The translations under genes and the position numbers were made by a program. Under the pieces are notes generated by a model that saw nothing but the letters and a program-made list of their open reading frames with translations, had not been told where the DNA came from and searched no databases. From Chitinophagaceae bacterium (GTDB lineage: Bacteria; Bacteroidota; Bacteroidia; Chitinophagales; Chitinophagaceae), in assembly GCA_947452965.1 (NCBI GenBank), contig CANGEW010000002.1:62001-126000 (forward strand): a DNA stretch of 64,000 nucleotides. Reading direction: 5' to 3'. Of this stretch, positions 47,260-55,378 are shown piece by piece; position 1 is the stretch's first letter; every line of letters begins with the position of its first letter.

Positions 47260-48495
47260 TTACACTAGCATTGTAACAGGGTTCTCAATAAATTTCTTGA
47301 GTGTTTGTAAGAAAGAAGCTCCTACAGCTCCGTCTACACTTCTGTGATCACAACTTAATGTAAGTTTCATTACATTCGTTACAGCAAAACCATCTCCTTT
47401 TTTGATTACAACTTCTTTAATTCTTCCAACAGCTAAAATGCAGCTATCTGGTGGATTAATGATGGCAGTAAACTCTTCAATGTCCATCATTCCTAAATTA
47501 GAGATAGTAAACGTATTGCCACTAAATTCAGCAGGTTGTAATTTTTTATCTTTAGCTTTTGCGTATAAACTTTTTGCTTCTGTAGCAATTTGAGATAAGG
47601 ATTTTTGATCAGCAAATTTGATTACGGGTACTATTAGTCCTTCAGGCATAGCAACGGCAGAACCAATATGTATGTGATGATTTCGACGAATGAAATCGTT
47701 CATCCAACTGCTGTTAGCGTCAGGATGTTGACGAAGTGCCATTGCAGCAGCTTTAATGATCATATCGTTGAAAGATACTTTAACAGGACTTACTTCATTA
47801 ATAGAAGTTCTAGCAGCCATTGCATTATCCATGTTGATTTCCATGGTAAGATAAAAATGTGGCGCGCTGAATTTGCTCTCACCCAATCTGCGTGCAATTG
47901 TTTTGCGCATTTGTGTAAGTGGAATATCGGTAAAACCTTCTTCTGTGCTTGGAACAAAGTTAAATACAGGTGTAGATTCTGATTTTGATGCTGTTGGGGT
48001 ATATTGTTCAATATCTTTTTTTATAACTCTACCACCATCACCACTACCTGATAATTTTGAAATATCAATTCCTTTATCTGCTGCAATTTTTTTTGCTAGA
48101 GGAGAAGCCTTTATTCTTTCATCAGAAAAGTCAATGACAGGCGTTGATGCAGTTGGTGCTGTTGTTATCTCTTTTTCTGAAGTATTTGCTGATTTAGTAT
48201 CTGAAGCAGCAACAGCAGGGGCTACCACTTCTACTAATAACGATTCGTATGCTTCTCCCTCTTTACCAACAACTGCTAATATCCCATCAACCTTAACAGC
48301 TTTACCCGCTTCTACACCAATATATAGGAGTGTTCCTTCGTTGTAACTTTCAAGCTCCATTGTTGCTTTATCAGTTTCAACGTCCGCTAAAACATCACCA
48401 GGCTTTATTTTATCGCCAACTTTCTTATTCCAAGAAACAATAATTCCTTCAGCCATCGTGTCACTTAAACGGGGCATTCTAATTACCTCTGCCAT
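47260..48495 (-). CDS. pdhC: Pyruvate dehydrogenase complex E2 (dihydrolipoamide acetyltransferase)
   Basis: A 411-residue acyltransferase passing acetyl groups to CoA. It has one lipoyl domain (lipoyl Lys43 in ETDKATMELES), an Ala/Thr/Pro-rich linker and the peripheral subunit-binding domain (ASPLAKKIAADKGIDISKLSG). The catalytic domain has the active-site His384 in CDHRSVDGA. A single lipoyl domain and the overall length fit PDH-type E2 of Bacteroidota; branched-chain or oxoglutarate E2 cannot be excluded. E1 and E3 genes are not adjacent. Confidence 0.9.
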   Translation of the reverse strand: MAEVIRMPRLSDTMAEGIIVSWNKKVGDKIKPGDVLADVETDKATMELESYNEGTLLYIGVEAGKAVKVDGILAVVGKEGEAYESLLVEVVAPAVAASDTKSANTSEKEITTAPTASTPVIDFSDERIKASPLAKKIAADKGIDISKLSGSGDGGRVIKKDIEQYTPTASKSESTPVFNFVPSTEEGFTDIPLTQMRKTIARRLGESKFSAPHFYLTMEINMDNAMAARTSINEVSPVKVSFNDMIIKAAAMALRQHPDANSSWMNDFIRRNHHIHIGSAVAMPEGLIVPVIKFADQKSLSQIATEAKSLYAKAKDKKLQPAEFSGNTFTISNLGMMDIEEFTAIINPPDSCILAVGRIKEVVIKKGDGFAVTNVMKLTLSCDHRSVDGAVGASFLQTLKKFIENPVTMLV

Positions 48496-48606
48496 ATCTT
48501 TTATTTATAGTTATTAATTTGATGCACGAAAATAATATAAAATCAGGAAAATCAACGAGTTGTTTTCCAAAGTTCTCTCAAAAATGACTATTACATTAGA
48601 AACTGT

Positions 48607-50388
48607 TTAATATCCGACCTCTAATTTTAGTTTTTCTTTCAAATCCTTTAAATGTGGATGTTTTTCAGACAATATTTTATATAATTCCTTGCTATTAATA
48701 GTTGGCTGAACTACAGTATCCGAATTTTCTTTTTCTTCTAAAATGATTTGAAATTTGATTTGTCGGTTATGAAAGAATTTTTGAAAAAAGTCAATCAGGG
48801 GTGCTCTTTCTGCTTCAATAAACTTCATTTGAATGTTACTTTCTGTCACAATATCAAATGAAATATCATCAATTGTTCGTAATTGAGCAAAAATAAAATT
48901 GGTAACAGCAGAGTGATTTCCTTTTTCTCTTAATTTTTCAATATAACTCTCCCAGGCTTCTTTTAACAGATTATCTGTCAAGGTTTTGGCTGCATTAACA
49001 GCATTATTTTGTAGTGCAATTTTCTCTCTTATTTTTTGAAGTGAACCTAATTGAGTTGTGTTTGTGATTGGAGCACTTGTGGTTTCATTACGTACCTCTT
49101 TCTTTTTTTCCGAAGTCAAATTCGGCTTTTCAATGACGAGAGTAGCATTGATATGTGTAACTTTTATATTATTTTTTTGCGGTTGATTAATAGGTTCAAT
49201 AGGGATAAATCCCACTGATTTAAATTGAACAGCTTTGCTAGTATCAGTTATTTTTTTTTTCTCTACAGCTCCATCATGTATTGTTAGTTGTATGGCTTGG
49301 TTTAAATAACAGAGTTTGATTAGCAATAATTCAACATGTAGTTTTTTATTTCTTGCTTGCTTGTAATTGATAATAGCGTCATTAATAATATGTAATGCAG
49401 AAATTAACCAGCCATAATCAATGGTCTTGGCATTTTCGACAAATTTTTCTTTAAAATCATCCGCTACATCTAATAAAACAGAAGCCTTTGGATCTCTACA
49501 AACCAAAAGATTTCTTAAAAAGTCAGCGAACCCTTCTAATACAGTATCTCCTTCAAATCCTTTTTGATTAATTTCATCAAAAAGAAGCATAGCATCTGCA
49601 AATTGTTGCTTTTGCATTTGACTAATTAATTGGAAATAATAATCTTCATCTAATATATTCAGATGTTCTAGTGTATTGGAGTAAGTTAACTTTCCTTCTG
49701 TGAAACTGACTATTTTATCTAAGATACTCAACGCATCTCTCATACAGCCTTCACTTTTTTGTGCAATTACATGCAAGGCAGCAGATTCTGCTGTTATATG
49801 CTCTTTTGCGGCAATTTCTTGAAGGTGTGTAACTGTATCGTTGGTTGTTATACGCTTAAAATCAAATATCTGACAACGGCTTAAAATGGTGGGTAATATT
49901 TTATGCTTTTCGGTGGTTGCTAAAATAAAAATGGCAAACGGAGGAGGCTCTTCCAAAGTTTTTAAAAACGCATTAAAAGCAGCTTGACTGAGCATATGAA
50001 CCTCATCTACAATATATACTTTATAGGCTCCGGCTTGAGGTGCAAATCGTACCTGTTCAACTAGAGATCTTATATCGTCAACAGAGTTATTGCTGGCGGC
50101 GTCAAGTTCATGAATATTAAATGAACTTCCATTATCAAAAGAAACACAACTATTACATTTATTACAAGCCTCTCCTTCTTTTGTTCTTTTTTCGCAGTTA
50201 ATGGTTTTAGCTAAAATACGAGCACAAGAAGTTTTACCTACTCCTCTTGGACCACAAAATAAAAAAGCATGTGCCAATTGATTATTGTTGATGGCATTTT
50301 TAAGTGTAGTGGTAATATGAGATTGTCCCACTACTGTACTGAAATTTTGGGGCCTATATTTTCTGGCAGAAACGATAAATTTTTCCAT
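48607..50388 (-). CDS. dnaX: DNA polymerase III subunit gamma/tau
   Basis: A 593-residue clamp-loader subunit. The AAA+ motor has Walker A CGPRGVGKTSCARI, a four-Cys zinc module (CEKRTKEGEACNKCNSC), Walker B VYIVDEVHML and the SRC arginine-finger region LSRCQIF. The collar domain III ends near residue 375. A linker and C-terminal tau-like domain follow (to 593). At codons 377-380 there is an A10 tract (49251-49260 on the plus strand as T10) exactly after domain III; see the separate entry. It is the last of a five-gene minus-strand run from the WecA-like gene through frr. Confidence 0.95.
   Translation of the reverse strand: MEKFIVSARKYRPQNFSTVVGQSHITTTLKNAINNNQLAHAFLFCGPRGVGKTSCARILAKTINCEKRTKEGEACNKCNSCVSFDNGSSFNIHELDAASNNSVDDIRSLVEQVRFAPQAGAYKVYIVDEVHMLSQAAFNAFLKTLEEPPPFAIFILATTEKHKILPTILSRCQIFDFKRITTNDTVTHLQEIAAKEHITAESAALHVIAQKSEGCMRDALSILDKIVSFTEGKLTYSNTLEHLNILDEDYYFQLISQMQKQQFADAMLLFDEINQKGFEGDTVLEGFADFLRNLLVCRDPKASVLLDVADDFKEKFVENAKTIDYGWLISALHIINDAIINYKQARNKKLHVELLLIKLCYLNQAIQLTIHDGAVEKKKITDTSKAVQFKSVGFIPIEPINQPQKNNIKVTHINATLVIEKPNLTSEKKKEVRNETTSAPITNTTQLGSLQKIREKIALQNNAVNAAKTLTDNLLKEAWESYIEKLREKGNHSAVTNFIFAQLRTIDDISFDIVTESNIQMKFIEAERAPLIDFFQKFFHNRQIKFQIILEEKENSDTVVQPTINSKELYKILSEKHPHLKDLKEKLKLEVGY
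49249..49263 (-). other. A10 slippage tract in dnaX, candidate gamma-forming site
   Basis: The coding strand reads GAG, ten A, TAACTGA. In frame this is Glu376-Lys-Lys-Lys-Ile. Losing one A gives AAA AAA AAA TAA, a stop right away. Gaining one A gives AAT AAC TGA, a stop three codons later. Either slip yields a product of about 379-381 residues lacking the tau domain. Confidence 0.6.
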
Positions 50389-50455
50389 ATCAAATTAATA
50401 CTGCTAAACTAAACTAAAGTTAGCAAGTTGTCATCAATTTATTATGAACCAGCTA

Positions 50456-51622
50456 TTAAATTATCGGATGTCTTTGAAAGGGGATATTTCTGTCAAAATT
50501 ATATCGGTAAGTAGTTAGTTTTCTGGTTATAAACACATCTCCCAAGCTTTTTGCCATATTTATCATTTTGGGATTAAAATCTCCAATCCATTGCATTTCA
50601 AAGGTGGTGTAGTGCTTAGCTTTAGTAGCCATTGTTTTTGCTGCTTCTCCTACAATAAAGGCATCTATTCCTTTTGCTTGGTATTCTGGAATGATCCCAA
50701 AAACCATTCCGGTGAATTTGGTATTTTTTTGAAAAACGGTAAGCCATAAGAAGTAAAACTTTTGAAAAATTCCAAATTTTCCATGAAGATGTTTAAACCA
50801 TTGATTTAAGTCGGGTATATTGATAAACATTCCTATGGGAATGTCATGATGATAAGCAAACCAAATGATTTTTTCATCTATTACAGGTTTCATTTTCTTA
50901 AACATTAATAATACTTGCTCATTCGAAAGTTGTTTCATTCCTCCGTGGCCTGCCCAAGCTTTATTATAGATTTCTGTAAAGTCTGCAGCATATTTTTTGA
51001 GGTTTTTTTTCTCGATATTCCTAACAATATAATTAGGGTCGTTGCTTATGATTCGATGTCTTTCAATGATTTTTTCTGGAAAATTTTTATGAGGGTTCAT
51101 CCCAAAGCACCATTGTTCATAAAAAGGTAAAAATCCGTAAGATTCTATGAGTGTTTTATAATAAGGTGGGTTATAATTCATGCAATAGAGAGGAGAGCTG
51201 AATCCTTCTGTGACTAGTCCCCACCATCGATCTCTTTCCCCAAAATTGATAGGTCCATCCATGGCTTGCATCTTTTCTTGAAGTAGCCAATGTTTAGCAT
51301 TGTCAAACAATAAATCCGCTGCATCCTGATTATCAATACACTCAAAAAAACCAATTCCTCCTACAGGAAATTCGTCTCCTTTATTTTTGTATTTTTTATT
51401 GACAAACGCTGCAATTCTTCCAATGGGCCTCTTATGATTATTTAACAACACCCATCTTTGTATTTTCCCAAAGCGAAAGGCTTTGTTTTTCTTAACATCA
51501 AAAACTTCTTCCAAATCTTTACGTAAGGGCTGAATCCATAGTGGATCATTTGCGTAAATGAGAGAAGGAACATTTAAAAAAAGTTCAGAAGCTGTTTTAT
51601 CTAAAACAGGAAATATTTGCAT
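50456..51622 (-). CDS. YghO-like protein with GNAT acyltransferase-type fold
   Basis: A 388-residue cytoplasmic protein without signal peptide or membrane helices. It resembles the YghO family: an N-terminal 'PSLIYANDPLWIQPLRKDLE' segment, IGRIAAFVNKK, GGIGFFECIDNQDAA, MDGPINFG, and MNYNPPYYKTLIESYGF. GMFINIPDLNQW and a C-terminal GIIPEYQAKGIDAFIVGE complete the match. The last has the look of the acyl-CoA-binding A motif of GNAT enzymes. Substrate unknown. It sits 29 bp after a sterol-desaturase-family gene and 67 bp before dnaX, so a lipid-related acyl transfer is possible but unproven. Confidence 0.72.
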   Translation of the reverse strand: MQIFPVLDKTASELFLNVPSLIYANDPLWIQPLRKDLEEVFDVKKNKAFRFGKIQRWVLLNNHKRPIGRIAAFVNKKYKNKGDEFPVGGIGFFECIDNQDAADLLFDNAKHWLLQEKMQAMDGPINFGERDRWWGLVTEGFSSPLYCMNYNPPYYKTLIESYGFLPFYEQWCFGMNPHKNFPEKIIERHRIISNDPNYIVRNIEKKNLKKYAADFTEIYNKAWAGHGGMKQLSNEQVLLMFKKMKPVIDEKIIWFAYHHDIPIGMFINIPDLNQWFKHLHGKFGIFQKFYFLWLTVFQKNTKFTGMVFGIIPEYQAKGIDAFIVGEAAKTMATKAKHYTTFEMQWIGDFNPKMINMAKSLGDVFITRKLTTYRYNFDRNIPFQRHPII

Positions 51623-51651
51623 GAAATAAAAATAGTTAAAATTGTAATAAG

Positions 51652-52539
51652 CTATTTGTATAAATTCTTCCTTAATTCATTGGCTGTTTGGCTTGATCCA
51701 TCGTGACTCCAACCAGGAGGCATAAACAAATATTTGAGCTTAGTGAATACATTTGTTTTTTTAGACAAATCCTTGCAGATGGCTTGCCACTCATGAAAAA
51801 TTAATCGAAAGGGATTGTTAGAAAAAACAATCGGTTTTGTTAAGCCATACCTAACAGGTTCTTCATCCAATTCCTCTTGAAAAGTACCGAAAATCTTATC
51901 CCAGATAATTAGGCACATCCCCATGTTTTTGTCCAAATAAATAATATTACTTGCATGATGAACTCTATGATGAGAGGGGCTTACGAAAACTGCTTCAAAC
52001 CATGTTGGCATTTTTTTAATATATTGAGTATGCACTAAAATTCCATAGGTTTGTGTAACCGCATACATGAAAATTATATCGATAGGATTGAAACCTACAA
52101 AAGTGAGAGGGATAAAATAAATAAATCGGTATACAGGTTGAAATACAGAAGAACGAAATCCTGTTGTCAGGTTAAATTCTTCAGAAGAATGATGTGTGAC
52201 ATGAACCGCCCAAAAAACTCTGCAATAGTGGTCTACTCGATGTTCAAGATAAAATGCAAGATCTTCTAAAATAAACAAAGAACCCCAATAGATCCAAGGA
52301 TTGTGTATTTGATAGAAAGAATGTTTAAAGCACCATAATAAAACTCCAACATAAAAAAGAGATCGTAAAACAAAATCAAGACATGCGTTAAGTAATGTAA
52401 GTACTACGTTTTCTAAGGTGCTTCTAAAGCTATAATATTTTTTATGCTGATAATTACTTAAGATGATTTCAATACCCATAAGAATTGCATATAGAGGTAT
52501 AGAAAATAATAAAAAAAGGGTTTCTTTAGCAACTTGCAT
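51652..52539 (-). CDS. Sterol desaturase / fatty acid hydroxylase superfamily membrane protein
   Basis: A 295-residue integral membrane di-iron enzyme. The three His clusters are visible: H100-x3-H104, H113-x2-HH (116-117) and HHxxHH (190-195). Hydrophobic segments flank them at about 5-28, 50-75, 85-97 and 130-165. The family hydroxylates or desaturates sterols, fatty acids, carotenoids or sphingolipid-type chains using O2; the substrate here is unknown. It is followed at 29 bp by the YghO-like gene. A role in modifying sulfonolipids or hydroxy fatty acids would suit the phylum but is inference. Confidence 0.87.
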   Translation of the reverse strand: MQVAKETLFLLFSIPLYAILMGIEIILSNYQHKKYYSFRSTLENVVLTLLNACLDFVLRSLFYVGVLLWCFKHSFYQIHNPWIYWGSLFILEDLAFYLEHRVDHYCRVFWAVHVTHHSSEEFNLTTGFRSSVFQPVYRFIYFIPLTFVGFNPIDIIFMYAVTQTYGILVHTQYIKKMPTWFEAVFVSPSHHRVHHASNIIYLDKNMGMCLIIWDKIFGTFQEELDEEPVRYGLTKPIVFSNNPFRLIFHEWQAICKDLSKKTNVFTKLKYLFMPPGWSHDGSSQTANELRKNLYK

Positions 52540-52591
52540 AAAAAACTAAACTAAAATAAAGGAAAAGCTATTTAAATAAGAGTGCTAAAAA

Positions 52592-53152
52592 TTAGACAGA
52601 CATAATTTCTTTTTCTTTTGCTGCTAAATGCTTTTCAACAAGTGCAATAAATTTATCTGTTGCCTCTTGTACTTCTTTTTCCGCATCTTTACAGGCGTCC
52701 TCACTTAGTCCATCTTTTTGTAATTTTTTGATTTGTTCAATTGCATCTCTTCTTATATTTCGGATGGCAATTTTGGCGTTTTCTCCTTCTCCATTGCAAC
52801 GTTTTACTAATTCTTTTCTACGCTCTTCAGTTAGGGGGGGTAAGAATAAACGAATTGTGTTACCATCATTTTGGGGTGTTATTCCAATATTAGCAGCCAT
52901 GATGCCTTTTTCAATTGCTTGAAGCATGGTTTTTTCCCAAGGCTGAATGGATATAGTTCTGGCATCTAATACGGTAACATTTGCCACTTGATTCAGGGCA
53001 GTCGGGTTGCCATAATAATCCACCATAATTCCATCTAACATCCCAGGTGATGCTTTCCCAGCACGAATTTTTGTTAGTTCACTTTCAAGATGATGGATGG
53101 CCCTACTCATTGAGGCAGAATTATCACTAAGAATTTGAATAACGTCAGACAT
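52592..53152 (-). CDS. frr: Ribosome recycling factor
   Basis: A 186-residue factor that splits post-termination ribosomes with EF-G. It has LESELTKIRAGKASPGMLDGI, VDYYGNPTALNQVANVTV, ISIQPWEKTMLQAIEKGI, NDGNTIRLFLPPLTEERRKELVK and the C-terminal helical EDACKDAEKEVQEATDKFI. Complete and normal length. The usual upstream pyrH is absent from this window. Possible own promoter (TATTTTTG at 53184-53191 on the minus strand). Confidence 0.96.
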   Translation of the reverse strand: MSDVIQILSDNSASMSRAIHHLESELTKIRAGKASPGMLDGIMVDYYGNPTALNQVANVTVLDARTISIQPWEKTMLQAIEKGIMAANIGITPQNDGNTIRLFLPPLTEERRKELVKRCNGEGENAKIAIRNIRRDAIEQIKKLQKDGLSEDACKDAEKEVQEATDKFIALVEKHLAAKEKEIMSV

Positions 53153-53211
53153 AAATTATTTTATAAAATAAAAAGATAAAAAGCAAAAATAAAGTAACTT
53201 GATTTTGATAA

Positions 53212-54339
53212 TTATATTATCTCTATCGTATCCTTTGTAAAACTAAGGTATGATTCCGATTTTGAAAATGGCTCTGTTTTCACTCTTGTTTCTTCGGCTT
53301 TGTTTAATTTGGATTTCTTAACAAACTCTATGATTCCAATAAAAGCTACGCATAACATTAAAATTGAACCAAGTAGATATGTTGTTCCTATTTGTTTTAT
53401 GAAAAAAGAAAATAAAACAATGAAAATATTAGCAGATAAACAAACAAAGGTTGTTTGTTTATGAGATAAACCCAAATCCAGAATTTTGTGATGTATATGA
53501 TTTCTATCAGGACTAAAAGGAGATCTACCACTGAATATTCTTATAGCGAACACACGCAAAGTATCAAACAAGGGCAAAATTAAGATTGCAAAACCTATAG
53601 CAGGTGCGGCAGAAACAGGTAAAGCAACACCTGGAGTTAGTGAGACGCTAATAAATTTTATTACTAAAATAGAATTTATGATTCCAACAATGAGGGACCC
53701 GGTATCTCCCATAAAAATTTTTGCAGGTGCAAAGTTGTAAATCAAGAATCCCATCAGGCTTCCTGTCAAAGCAAACGCCATTATCGCAAAAAATTGCTCT
53801 CCAATAGTGTAAAAATAACTACCAAAAATAATTGTCGATAATACACCTATACTACCTGCTAATCCGTCAATCCCATCAATTAAATTAAATGAATTGGTAA
53901 TTACAACTATGGTAAATAAAGACAATAAAAAACTAGCACTTTCTGGAATTTGATAAATTCCGAAAAGGCCATTCATATTGTTTATTTGGATTCCTGCAAA
54001 TTTGATAAGAATGATAGCTGCTACTACTTGTCCAACGAATTTTTTACTTGCAGAAATAATGAGTAAATCGTCTTTTATACCCAGAAAAAAGATAATTACA
54101 AATGCTGCAATGAAGTATTGTAAAGAGTTATTACCAGATTGGGGCACGCTTAGTAATAGTGACATGATAAACCCTGCAAAAATTCCTAGCCCCCCAAGCG
54201 TAGGGATTACCATTTTGTGGATTTTTCTTTCTTCTGGTTGGTCAAAAAGCTTTTTCTCTTTTGCAATTTGAATAATTATAGGTATGGCAAAGAAAACAAT
54301 CGTGAAAGAAAGAACAATTGACAAGATAATATAATCCAT
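53212..54339 (-). CDS. MraY/WecA-family undecaprenyl-phosphate sugar-1-phosphate transferase
   Basis: A 375-residue polytopic membrane enzyme with about ten to eleven helices. Catalytic motifs are FLGIKDDLL (the DD pair), NSFNLIDGIDGLAGS and FMGDTGSL, plus the PDRNHIHHKILDLG loop that characterises WecA/TagO-type enzymes over MraY. It starts surface-polysaccharide synthesis by loading a sugar phosphate on undecaprenyl phosphate. It lies 59 bp upstream of frr on the same strand. The C-terminal 40 residues are a charged tail. Confidence 0.9.
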   Translation of the reverse strand: MDYIILSIVLSFTIVFFAIPIIIQIAKEKKLFDQPEERKIHKMVIPTLGGLGIFAGFIMSLLLSVPQSGNNSLQYFIAAFVIIFFLGIKDDLLIISASKKFVGQVVAAIILIKFAGIQINNMNGLFGIYQIPESASFLLSLFTIVVITNSFNLIDGIDGLAGSIGVLSTIIFGSYFYTIGEQFFAIMAFALTGSLMGFLIYNFAPAKIFMGDTGSLIVGIINSILVIKFISVSLTPGVALPVSAAPAIGFAILILPLFDTLRVFAIRIFSGRSPFSPDRNHIHHKILDLGLSHKQTTFVCLSANIFIVLFSFFIKQIGTTYLLGSILMLCVAFIGIIEFVKKSKLNKAEETRVKTEPFSKSESYLSFTKDTIEII

Positions 54340-54485
54340 ATAGCCTAATTAATTTAAGTAGCTAGTAATTAATGCTTTTCTAAAAAATGCAATATTAGTA
54401 TGAACTAAATGTGATTTTTAGAATCGCTAAGTTAATGAAATTTTTTCATCCATTTTCTATAAAATAACCCTAATTCTTATCATTT

Positions 54486-54517
54486 TTTGGTCTTTGGGAT
54501 ATATTGAATTAGGTTTG
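54486..54517 (+). promoter_or_regulatory. Promoter of the transketolase N-subunit gene
   Basis: TTTG at 54486-54489, a 20-nt spacer, then TAGGTTTG at 54510-54517: a full Bacteroidota -33/-7 pair with a leader of about 21 nt. This is the best promoter in the window. Confidence 0.75.
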
Positions 54518-54542
54518 TGATTGATAAAAATTAACAAATTTT

Positions 54543-55376
54543 ATGCAAGATTTACAAAAAATTGCTAGTCAGGTAAGAAGAGATATAGTAAGAATGGTTC
54601 ATGCCGTTCAAAGTGGACATCCTGGCGGTTCTCTAGGTTGTGCTGATTTTTTGACAGCATTATATTTTAATGTTATGAAACACAATGCTAATTTTAGTAT
54701 GGATGGACGAGGTGAGGATCTTTTTTTTCTAAGTAATGGTCATATTTCTCCACTTCTATATAGTTGTTTGGCTCGGAGTGGATACTTTGATGTAACTGAG
54801 TTAGCAACTTTCCGTAAAATTAATAGCCGTTTACAAGGCCATCCAACTACCCATGATCGTTTACCGGGTGTAAGAATGTCTAGTGGATCTTTAGGCCAGG
54901 GTTTAAGTGTTGCCATTGGTGCAGCCTTGACAAAAAAATTAGAAAACGATCCGCAAATTGTATACTCGCTTCATGGAGATGGTGAGCTTGATGAGGGTCA
55001 AAATTGGGAAGCTATTTTGTTTGCAGCACATAAAAAAGTTGACAATTTAATTGCAACAATTGATTGCAACGGTCAACAAATAGATGGTTCCACAAATGAG
55101 GTTATGCAACTAGGTAACTTACAAGCAAAATTTGAAGCATTTGATTGGCTAACATTAGAAATGGATGGCAATGAAATGGAATCAATTTTGAATGGATTGA
55201 CTCAAGCAAAAAGCATGCTTGGTAAAGGAAAGCCTGTGGTTATTCTTATGAAGACTGTCATGGGGAAAGGAGTTAGCTTTATGGAAGGCACACATGAGTG
55301 GCATGGAATTGCGCCCAATGACGAGCAATTGAAACTTGCTTTAGAAGAACTATCAGAAACATTAGGCGATTATTAA
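54543..55376 (+). CDS. Transketolase, N-terminal (TPP-binding) subunit
   Basis: A 277-residue split-type transketolase half. It has the thiamine-diphosphate-binding HPGGSLGCAD start, FFLSNGHISPLLYS, GVRMSSGSLGQGLSVAIGAA, the GDGELDEGQNWEA Mg/TPP motif and the KTVMGKGVSFMEG end of the N-domain. The pyrimidine-binding and C-terminal domains of transketolase are absent and must come from a separate gene. The next gene is on the opposite strand, so the partner is not downstream here. The protein is complete for this half; no frameshift is seen. Confidence 0.92.
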   Translation: MQDLQKIASQVRRDIVRMVHAVQSGHPGGSLGCADFLTALYFNVMKHNANFSMDGRGEDLFFLSNGHISPLLYSCLARSGYFDVTELATFRKINSRLQGHPTTHDRLPGVRMSSGSLGQGLSVAIGAALTKKLENDPQIVYSLHGDGELDEGQNWEAILFAAHKKVDNLIATIDCNGQQIDGSTNEVMQLGNLQAKFEAFDWLTLEMDGNEMESILNGLTQAKSMLGKGKPVVILMKTVMGKGVSFMEGTHEWHGIAPNDEQLKLALEELSETLGDY

Positions 55377-55378
55377 TA

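Noticed and set aside
47668-48346. Overlapping frames on both strands in pdhC
   Set aside because: Shadow frames of the E2 linker region, low complexity, no family signature.
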